A DNA stretch of 5,110 nt from Candidatus Omnitrophota bacterium (GTDB lineage Bacteria > Omnitrophota > Gorgyraeia > Gygaellales > Profunditerraquicolaceae), in the NCBI GenBank assembly GCA_028716305.1, contig JAQUQA010000098.1:1-5110 (forward strand). The letters are read 5' to 3'. Each line of letters starts with the position of its first letter. The stretch's first letter is position 1. Positions 1-5,110 of the stretch are shown here, piece by piece. Under the pieces are notes generated by a model that saw nothing but the letters and a program-made list of their open reading frames with translations, was not told where the DNA came from and made no database searches. The position numbers and the translations under genes were made by a program.

Positions 1-165
1 GTTTTTGTCGCGGGGAGGATTCTTTATTAACGGGGAATGCACCCAGCAGCCGATACAATCGTTATTGCATTTTCCGGTAAGGTCTATCTGCACGGTCTTC
101 GGCCCGCAAAAGGCCTTTTGTCCGCTGTTGACCCCTTTGATGATCAGCTGCTCATACCCCTTCAC
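1..165 (-). CDS. Radical SAM protein, N-terminal 55 codons (3' end outside the window)
   Basis: A GTG at 163-165 opens a frame that stays open to base 1, giving 55 codons. An in-frame TAA lies seven codons upstream with no ATG, GTG or TTG between, so GTG is the only plausible start. It is preceded by AAAGAGG at 173-179, spaced 7 bases. The peptide contains GPKTVQIDLTGKCNNDCIGC, with C33, C37 and C40 in the CX3CX2C spacing that binds the 4Fe-4S cluster of radical SAM enzymes. The preceding beta-strand, with T-Q-I-D-L-T just before the cluster, is typical of MoaA/SPASM-like family members, where the core begins near the N-terminus. No B12-binding domain precedes it, unlike the upstream neighbour. 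It overlaps that neighbour by 14 bp in another frame, which fits translational coupling in one operon. The substrate and any C-terminal auxiliary cluster domain are not visible. Confidence 0.85.
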   Translation of the reverse strand, partial: MKGYEQLIIKGVNSGQKAFCGPKTVQIDLTGKCNNDCIGCWVHSPLIKNPPRDKN

Positions 166-2530
166 TGATATACCTCTTTCTCTTTACCCAAATAAAAAGA
201 AGGTAGTCGTAGATCTTGCAGACCAGGTATTTCGGACCAAACTGGTTAAAATAATACCGCGCCAGCTTAAGATCCCCCCAAAGGCCGCGTTTGCGCCTTT
301 TGGAATCGGCCCAGATGCAATAGGCCCTTCTTTTGGCATTCAACACCTCGCCCGGTGAAAGCGTATCGGGCTTAAATACGCAGTTGTAATGTCCGTCATA
401 TTTTGACCAGTCGTTGGTAAGGATCCTGCCTTCCTTTTCCAACTGCTCGAAAATCTTTGTTCCGGGAAACGGCGTGAGGATGGAAAATTGCACGGAATCA
501 GGATCCAGCTCCAAGGCGCAATCAATGGTCCTGCGTACAGTATCGCTGGTCTCCCCGTCAAAACCAAAACAAAAGGTAAGATGCGTCTTGATCCCCATCT
601 GCTTGGTTAAATTGATCATGCTGAGCGCCTTGTCCAGATTCATCCCCTTACAGGACTTGTCTAACAGGCATTTCGTCTTGGATTCTACGCCGTATTTTAC
701 CGCCCAGAGCCCGGAGGATTTCATCTCGCTGAGGATCTCTTTATCCATCAAATCGGCGCGAGCCATAATCGCCCAGGGTGTTTTTTCCAATCCCCGCTCT
801 TTAATCTGCCGGCAGAACTCCAGCATCCTTTCTTTACCGACATTAAAAGTATCGTCGTCGAAATACACGGAATTAAAGCCTTTTTTTCTTACCAGGAACT
901 CCATTTCATCCACAACATCAACAACGTCCCTTACCCGGTAATGGTTACCCGCGTACATCACCTGCGGCCAAAGGCAAAAATTACAACCAAAGGGGCATCC
1001 CCGGGAGGCCAGCATCTGCACAGAAGGCAGAGGGATGTTTCCCGGAAGGTCCCAGTATTTCAGCATAGGCAAAGTTTCCCGATGCGGCCACGGCAGTAGA
1101 TTGATATCAAAAGGTTCGCGGCGCTTATTTTTGACCACTTTCCCCTGCTCGTCCCTAAAGATCACTCCGGCAACTCCGCTGAGATCCCGCCTCCCTCTGA
1201 TCGCCTCGATCAGCTCGAGTAGGGAAAATTCATATTCGCCGAACAGGACATAATCGACAAAGGTGTGGTTCTCTAAAAATTCTGGGTCATATATCTCGGA
1301 GTTAGGCCCGCAGAGAATAATGGAAATTCCCGAACGGGAAATTCGTTTTAAGAGTTCCAGGTCGTGATAAAAAGACGGGATGGAAGTTTCCGCGACCAGA
1401 TAATCGAACCCCAGGGACAAAATCCTGGCGATAAAATCATCCTCTTCGGATTCTTCGGCCAGGGCATCGATTATTTTTGCCTGGATACCTTTTTTTTCCA
1501 GCAATGAAGCCGCGTGCGCCAGGAAAAACGGAAAAGGCAGGTAATTACCTTCACTGCGGTCCTTGATATGCGGCCAACGCGAACCGGCACGCACGCCGCA
1601 TTGGCCGTTCTTGCTCCAGGGGAGATTTGCCAAAATTACTTTAAGCTCTTTTCTCTTCCAGGGGTTATCTCCGGTTTTTTCATTAATCGTTTCATGCAGG
1701 AAAATCCTGCGCTGGGCCTCGAGCTTCGCGTCCAAGGTATCTTCATTCTGATAGAAATTGATCTCTCCCGAGAAAAAGGGGTGCTCGCCGGCGTGATAAC
1801 ACCTATTGTCGCTTTCCGATATATACCGCAAGCCGATGATCCTGGCGTGGAAATCTTCCGGGGGGCTTTGCACTACCGATAAAAATTTCTTATCATCCGC
1901 CTCCAGCAGAAAAGAAGGCAAGTTGGCGTCCGCGGTGCTGAATCTCGCCCCTACCCAGGAAACCTTCTCGGAGGAAAAAAACAGATCTCGCCAAAGGCTG
2001 TCGGCCCGGAAAAAATTGACCTGCTGAAAATCGCTCAACCAGCTTTTATAATAAGGGTTGATCAGGCAGACAATGCGGAATTCGTCGATGTGCAGCCATT
2101 CCTGGGTGCTTAAATCAATCCGCCAGGAGATCCGGGATCCATTTTCAATTTTCAAGCTCCAGATCTGGTAAAGCGGAAGTTCTCTAAAGGTTACTTTCAA
2201 TTTCAAGGAATCCTCGGTTTTTCTGATTATCTGCCAGGCCGCCTTTGCCGAATCGGTCCAGAGCCCCAAGGTATTGATCCCCACGTTTAAACCTACTCCC
2301 GGGGTCAATTCCCGGCCGTCCCAAAAAATCTTTACCCCGTTCCGATGGAATGACAATTTGATTTTATTCTTAGCCACAAATTGCTCTTCCACGGGCACGC
2401 TGATGCGTACGCGGTCCAGCCTTGCCTTAAGCAGATAATGGAGATATTTCAAACCGCGCCAGAAGGCGTAAAGCAGGCCGCCGCTTTTAAAATGTCCCTG
2501 GAATTTCCGAAAATTGCTTTTATCGCTCAA
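152..2530 (-). CDS. B12-binding domain radical SAM protein with an extra N-terminal repeat module
   Basis: This complete 792-residue gene starts at TTG (2528-2530) and stops at TGA (152-154). TTG is the earliest possible start because an in-frame TAA lies two codons upstream, and AAAGGAG sits 9 bases before it. Residues 55-262 form a module like those of the preceding gene (FWDGRELTPGVGL; closing strand FFSGEINFY). Residues about 295-450 are a cobalamin-binding Rossmann-like domain (start KVILANLPW; LCGPNSEIYDPEF; DYVLFGEYEFSLLELIEAI) that lacks an obvious DxHxxG histidine, as is common in B12 radical SAM proteins. Residues about 503-720 are the radical SAM core: CX3CX2C at C512, C516 and C519 for the 4Fe-4S cluster, then YFDDDTF (555-562), YGVES (613-617), GFDGE (656-660) and TPFPGT (686-691), the order seen in the BchE/class B methylase type. 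The protein is longer than usual for the family because of the added module. Substrate and reaction (methylation, cyclisation or other) cannot be assigned. Basic, aromatic stretches at both ends (17-40 and 755-787) could touch the membrane. It lies between a modular protein and a second radical SAM gene, with overlaps on both sides. Confidence 0.93.
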   Translation of the reverse strand: MSDKSNFRKFQGHFKSGGLLYAFWRGLKYLHYLLKARLDRVRISVPVEEQFVAKNKIKLSFHRNGVKIFWDGRELTPGVGLNVGINTLGLWTDSAKAAWQIIRKTEDSLKLKVTFRELPLYQIWSLKIENGSRISWRIDLSTQEWLHIDEFRIVCLINPYYKSWLSDFQQVNFFRADSLWRDLFFSSEKVSWVGARFSTADANLPSFLLEADDKKFLSVVQSPPEDFHARIIGLRYISESDNRCYHAGEHPFFSGEINFYQNEDTLDAKLEAQRRIFLHETINEKTGDNPWKRKELKVILANLPWSKNGQCGVRAGSRWPHIKDRSEGNYLPFPFFLAHAASLLEKKGIQAKIIDALAEESEEDDFIARILSLGFDYLVAETSIPSFYHDLELLKRISRSGISIILCGPNSEIYDPEFLENHTFVDYVLFGEYEFSLLELIEAIRGRRDLSGVAGVIFRDEQGKVVKNKRREPFDINLLPWPHRETLPMLKYWDLPGNIPLPSVQMLASRGCPFGCNFCLWPQVMYAGNHYRVRDVVDVVDEMEFLVRKKGFNSVYFDDDTFNVGKERMLEFCRQIKERGLEKTPWAIMARADLMDKEILSEMKSSGLWAVKYGVESKTKCLLDKSCKGMNLDKALSMINLTKQMGIKTHLTFCFGFDGETSDTVRRTIDCALELDPDSVQFSILTPFPGTKIFEQLEKEGRILTNDWSKYDGHYNCVFKPDTLSPGEVLNAKRRAYCIWADSKRRKRGLWGDLKLARYYFNQFGPKYLVCKIYDYLLFIWVKRKRYISEGV
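173..179 (-). promoter_or_regulatory. Ribosome binding site AAAGAGG for the GTG start
   Basis: AAAGAGG reads on the minus strand 7 bases before the GTG at 163-165. It lies inside the last codons of the B12 radical SAM gene and supports the otherwise easily missed third gene. Confidence 0.7.
1745..2368 (-). other. Module E fused to the N-terminus of the B12 radical SAM protein
   Basis: Residues 55-262 of the radical SAM protein align by eye with module D: DGREL turn, W-x-D-S-x-x-A-x-W, Q-I-W strand, I-x-W strand, LP-led strand, and the closing P-F-F-S-G-E-I against P-Y-F-K-G-E-I. It precedes the cobalamin-binding domain and is not a usual part of that enzyme family. Confidence 0.7.
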
Positions 2531-5110
2531 CCCTTATTTCTCCTTTAAAATACGGATATTTTCCACTTTTCAGCTTATTCGGATGGGTCCTTTGAAATTG
2601 CAGCAGGCGTGAAGAATAGAAATCATCGGAGTTCTCCACTACCACCCGCGAACCCGGATCACCTCCGAGATTTACAAAGAAAACCCTTGGCAATCCGGGC
2701 GAAACGGCAATAAGCTCTTTGGCCGTGCCGTAATAGGACCGGAAGGGCAGGATGTCGTATTGAGAAGTGAACTCTGCCGGGAATTCTCCGCCTCCCGAAC
2801 CGGGGACCTCCCAATTGGTATATTGCGTAGAAAGCATCAGATTGGATTGCTCTATCTCAAGGGCCGCTTCCTTATACACCTCCATCTCGACCTCCCAGAA
2901 GATGAGGTTATTTTTTTCCAATTTGAATCTCCAAATCTGGGAGACGGGGATATAGGGCCAATCCCCGGAAAAAACCATCTCAGTGGGCGATTTATCAATC
3001 AATTTCCAAACCGCCTGATAAGAATCGTACCATATCCCTCCGGAACGCAGTGATGTATAGACATGCAATCCACTGCTTAATTCCCTGCCGTCAAATTCGA
3101 TCCTGCCCCTGCCCTGATCAAAGAATACGTTCAATTTGTTTTTTTTAATACCGGCGCTTATTCTGGAAGGTTTTTCTTTCTGGTCAAAGACAGCCTCTTT
3201 CCCCAGAAAAACCTCCCCGGAAAAATAATTGCTCCTTTTTTGAAAAACGACGGCCTTTCTCTTTGGGATGATCAGCGACGAGTTAACGCAGATCAGCTCC
3301 TCTTGCTCCTCTTTAACCCGGTAGACCCCGAAAATCCTGTTCTCGGGCAAAATGGTGGACTTAAAAAGCACCCTCGGCAGGGGATAATTTTCACCGGGGA
3401 TGATCATCATCTGGGAAACCTTGCTCTCTTTTAGCCTGACCGGGGCAATATTATCGATGAAATGCAGTGTGGCAAGGTTCCCTTTTTCAAAAGTAGTGGC
3501 CCATTCTTCATAATCGATGGAAAGCTGAAGCCGGACGTCGAAATTATCAAAAGCTGTTTCCTCGGCCGACTCTATGTCTACCCTGACTCCGATCGATCCC
3601 GCAGGGGTAACGCTAAACTCCCAGATCTCCAAAAAAGGCCATTCCGGATAAGAACAAACCAGGGAAACCCCCCGGGGGGATATCTTTCTGGTGGACCATT
3701 GGGCCTCTTTAATTTCCGACCACTGCCGGTTTAGCAAAAATGAGCTGTGCAGGCCATGCCCCCTGGTAACCTCTTTGTCCTGAAAGTAAAGCCGGATCAT
3801 CTTGTGATCGACGTCCACAAAAAGACGGATATCGCCATGGGTCAGGGTGCGCTCGGTAAGTAGTTTTTCCTGTTCGGCCTTCAGGTAGCTGTCGATCTGG
3901 GAATTGTCCTGGCTGAAATTGATCTGGGTGGCAAAAAGGATCTTTTGCTTATTGCCGATCCTGCTTTTATCCAGGCCGAGCTGGATAACCCGGGAAGAAG
4001 AAGACAGGTCGCTGTTCTGGATAATGCAATCAAGGTTGTCATTGTTCAGCATAGTGACCGCGGGCAGATTGGCGGTCTTCTTTAATCCCAGGAGCCTGGC
4101 CCGGGGGTTTTCCAGCGGGATATCCTGCCAGACGGTAAACTCTTTGGGAAAGGCAGACTCCTGATGGCCGCAGAAAAAAACAGCATACTCTTTATTAAGT
4201 AAAAGCCCCAGCTTGAGCATCTCCGGGACAAAAGATTCCTGAAAAGAGGTTTCCGCCTCCCAGATCACTTTATCCTGAGCCAGAGAAATCTTCCAGCTCT
4301 GCTTCAGCTCGGGAGACTTCAAGTCCAGAGACAGGATCAGGGAATCGCCTTCTCTTATTACCCGCCAGTCGGAGAAGTTGACAAAATCATGCCACTGCCG
4401 GTTTAGCAAAAATGAGCTATGCAGGCCGCAACCCGTGGTGACCTCCTTGTCCCGATAGTAGAGCCGGACCATCTTGTGATCGACGTCCACAAAAAGACGG
4501 ATATCGCCATGGGTCAGGGTGCGCTCGGTAAGTAGTTTTTCCTGTTCGGCCTTTTGCTTGGTAAACAGTTTTTCCTGTTCGGCCTTCAGGTAGCTGTCGA
4601 TCTGGGAATTGTCCTGGCTGAAATTGATCTGGGTGGCAAAAAGGATCTTTTGCTTATTGCCGATCCTGCTTTTATCCAGGCCGAGCTGGATAACCCGGGA
4701 AGAAGAAGACAGGTCGCTGTTCTGGATAATGCAATCAAGGTTGTCATTGTTCAGCATAGTGACCGCGGGCAGATTGGCGGTCTTCTTTAATCCCAGGAGC
4801 CTGGCCCGGGGGTTTTCCAGCGGGATATCCTGCCAGACGGTAAACTCTTTGGGAAAGGCAGACTCCTGGTCACCGCAGAAAAAGGTATTGTAGTCATCGC
4901 TCAGCAGCAGGCCAAGCTTGAACATTTCCGGGCTAAAAGAACCCCCCGAAGAAGACTCTACTTCCCAGATCACTTTATCCTGAGCCAGAGAAATCTTCCA
5001 GTTCTGCTCAAGCTCGGGAGATCTCTGATTAAGACGTAGAAATAAGGTATCATTATTTTTGCTGACCCGCCAGTCGGAGAAGTTGACAAAATCATGCCAC
5101 TTCCGGTTTA
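2520..5110 (-). CDS. Multi-module repeat protein of unknown function, 5' end outside the window
   Basis: The frame is open from the window edge (first whole codon at 5108) to TAA at 2520-2522, giving 862 visible residues. The GTG at 4971-4973 is not the start: the 45 codons upstream encode residues matching the next repeat (NRKWHDFVNFSDWRV here, NRQWHDFVNFSDWRV in the next copy), so this is a 5'-truncated gene. Four modules of about 210-225 residues are visible: A (incomplete, to about residue 174), B (200-409), C (424-635) and D (655-862). They share a DxEVTxG or DGRELxxG turn near the module start, a later tryptophan-rich strand pattern, a proline-led strand (LPAV, LPRV) and a closing F-x-G-E-I or TQINF strand. 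Short charged linkers rich in KAEQEKLLTER join A-B and B-C. The alternating hydrophobic pattern suggests beta-sandwich modules. No catalytic motif, membrane segment or known family was recognised; the secretion signal, if any, would lie outside the window. It overlaps the downstream radical SAM gene by 11 bp, and that gene carries a related module. Confidence 0.9.
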   Translation of the reverse strand, partial: NRKWHDFVNFSDWRVSKNNDTLFLRLNQRSPELEQNWKISLAQDKVIWEVESSSGGSFSPEMFKLGLLLSDDYNTFFCGDQESAFPKEFTVWQDIPLENPRARLLGLKKTANLPAVTMLNNDNLDCIIQNSDLSSSSRVIQLGLDKSRIGNKQKILFATQINFSQDNSQIDSYLKAEQEKLFTKQKAEQEKLLTERTLTHGDIRLFVDVDHKMVRLYYRDKEVTTGCGLHSSFLLNRQWHDFVNFSDWRVIREGDSLILSLDLKSPELKQSWKISLAQDKVIWEAETSFQESFVPEMLKLGLLLNKEYAVFFCGHQESAFPKEFTVWQDIPLENPRARLLGLKKTANLPAVTMLNNDNLDCIIQNSDLSSSSRVIQLGLDKSRIGNKQKILFATQINFSQDNSQIDSYLKAEQEKLLTERTLTHGDIRLFVDVDHKMIRLYFQDKEVTRGHGLHSSFLLNRQWSEIKEAQWSTRKISPRGVSLVCSYPEWPFLEIWEFSVTPAGSIGVRVDIESAEETAFDNFDVRLQLSIDYEEWATTFEKGNLATLHFIDNIAPVRLKESKVSQMMIIPGENYPLPRVLFKSTILPENRIFGVYRVKEEQEELICVNSSLIIPKRKAVVFQKRSNYFSGEVFLGKEAVFDQKEKPSRISAGIKKNKLNVFFDQGRGRIEFDGRELSSGLHVYTSLRSGGIWYDSYQAVWKLIDKSPTEMVFSGDWPYIPVSQIWRFKLEKNNLIFWEVEMEVYKEAALEIEQSNLMLSTQYTNWEVPGSGGGEFPAEFTSQYDILPFRSYYGTAKELIAVSPGLPRVFFVNLGGDPGSRVVVENSDDFYSSRLLQFQRTHPNKLKSGKYPYFKGEIRVER
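2523..3146 (-). other. Module D (last module of the repeat protein)
   Basis: Residues 655-862 of the visible protein form a divergent module with FDGRELSSG, IWYDS, SQIWRF, LPRVFF and the closing FKGEIRVER. It resembles the N-terminal module of the radical SAM gene (FDGRELSSG against WDGRELTPG, IWYDSYQAVW against LWTDSAKAAW, SQIWRFKLE against YQIWSLKIE) more closely than it resembles the A/B type. Confidence 0.7.
2540..2546 (-). promoter_or_regulatory. Ribosome binding site AAAGGAG for the TTG start
   Basis: AAAGGAG reads on the minus strand 9 bases before the TTG at 2528-2530. It lies inside the end of the preceding gene and decides the start of the B12 radical SAM gene, because an in-frame stop (2534-2536) excludes any earlier start and no methionine codon follows for hundreds of residues. 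Confidence 0.8.
3798..3881 (-). repeat. 84-bp perfect direct repeat, copy 2 (start of module C)
   Basis: This is the partner of 4470-4553. It encodes the same linker and first strand at the start of module C, although the rest of module C is strongly diverged from B. Confidence 0.93.
3862..4163 (-). repeat. 302-bp perfect direct repeat, copy 2 (module B)
   Basis: This is the partner of 4567-4868 at an offset of 705 bp. It encodes the second half of module B in the same frame, so the duplicated residues are also identical. Confidence 0.95.
4470..4553 (-). repeat. 84-bp perfect direct repeat, copy 1 (start of module B)
   Basis: These 84 bases are identical to 3798-3881 at an offset of 672 bp. 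They encode the linker KAEQEKLLTERTLTHGD and the first strand of module B (IRLFVDVDHKM). Confidence 0.93.
4521..4586 (-). repeat. 33-bp tandem microduplication in the A-B linker
   Basis: Two adjacent 33-bp units (4554-4586 and 4521-4553) match at 28 of 33 positions and encode KAEQEKLFTKQ followed by KAEQEKLLTER. The B-C linker at 3849-3881 has only one unit. This in-frame 11-codon insertion exactly explains why the A-B offset (705) exceeds the B-C offset (672) by 33 bases. The units are charged and probably helical. Confidence 0.9.
4567..4868 (-). repeat. 302-bp perfect direct repeat, copy 1 (module A)
   Basis: These 302 bases are identical, base for base, to 3862-4163. The block encodes the second half of module A, from about QESAFPKEF to the KAEQEKL linker. 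It ends at mismatches on both sides (4566 C against T; 4869 G against A). The absence of any synonymous difference shows a very recent duplication or gene conversion. Confidence 0.95.

Larger units (their letters stand above)
3720..5101 (-). repeat. Tandem array of ~672-705 bp coding repeats (modules A, B and the start of C)
   Basis: Two near-complete units sit head to tail inside the modular gene. A and B align at an offset of 705 bp, B and C at 672 bp. Identity is patchy: perfect blocks of 302, 84, 39, 37 and 27 bp are separated by diverged segments. The B-to-C similarity stops abruptly just after LLNRQW in module C (about 3720), so this marks the edge of the recent duplication. The A unit continues out of the window, so further copies may exist. 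Confidence 0.9.

Noticed and set aside
144..155. ATG at 153-155 overlapping the stop of the radical SAM gene in an ATGA arrangement
   Set aside because: It reaches a stop after three codons; the GTG at 163-165 in another frame opens the real downstream gene.
340..567. Minus-strand open frame of 75 codons within the radical SAM gene
   Set aside because: It overlaps the well-supported core domain in another frame and shows no recognisable features.
414..941. Plus-strand open frame of 175 codons
   Set aside because: It lies antisense to the radical SAM core with its conserved motifs, and the translation shows no domain-like pattern.
2520..2560. Promoter or terminator between the first two genes
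   Set aside because: The genes overlap, and I see no hairpin with a T-run or promoter boxes there.
3904..4164. Plus-strand open frame that recurs with the same translation at 4609-4893
   Set aside because: It is the antisense of the 302-bp perfect repeat; its repetition follows from the duplication of the minus-strand gene and it has no family features.
3720..5101. CRISPR array or mobile element as explanation of the direct repeats
   Set aside because: The repeats are long, in frame and coding, without regular short spacers, terminal inverted repeats or transposase sequence.

Overview
The window is one minus-strand gene series with no intergenic space. Reading in transcription order (high to low coordinates) it holds three overlapping genes. 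First is the 3' part of a large gene encoding repeated ~225-residue modules (5110 to 2520, 5' end outside the window). Second is a complete gene for a cobalamin-binding radical SAM protein whose N-terminal third looks like one more copy of the same module (2530 to 152). Third is the first 55 codons of another radical SAM gene that starts at a GTG and leaves the window at base 1 (165 to 1). The overlaps are 11 bp and 14 bp, and each downstream start has its own Shine-Dalgarno sequence, so the genes are almost certainly co-transcribed and probably translationally coupled. Nothing convincing is coded on the plus strand, and I see no RNA gene, CRISPR array, insertion sequence, promoter or terminator.

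The most unusual part is the modular gene. Four modules are visible (A to D). A, B and the first part of C derive from recent tandem duplication: 302 bp are perfectly identical at an offset of 705 bp, and 84 bp are perfectly identical at an offset of 672 bp. The 33-bp difference between the offsets is an 11-codon tandem microduplication in the linker between A and B. Between the identical blocks the copies have diverged in patches, which suggests gene conversion or duplication followed by local diversification. D and the N-terminus of the radical SAM protein (module E) are older, divergent members of the same family. The module therefore occurs both as a multi-copy chain and as an appendage of a neighbouring enzyme. 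I do not recognise the module family. A beta-rich binding or scaffold role is inference.

The second gene has the classic order of B12-binding domain followed by a radical SAM core (CX3CX2C at residues 512-519). Such proteins often perform methylations, cyclisations or rearrangements on lipids, tetrapyrroles, antibiotics or peptides; the substrate here cannot be read from sequence. The third gene has the CX3CX2C cluster of a second radical SAM protein, without an upstream B12 domain, and resembles MoaA/SPASM-like family members. A modular protein plus two radical SAM enzymes suggests a biosynthetic or modification locus, perhaps for a cell-envelope or secondary-metabolite product.

The organism is a bacterium with roughly balanced base composition that uses TTG and GTG starts with good Shine-Dalgarno sequences. 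The style (module repeats, BchE-like radical SAM proteins, tightly overlapping genes) is reminiscent of uncultured candidate phyla such as Omnitrophota, but that is only an impression.
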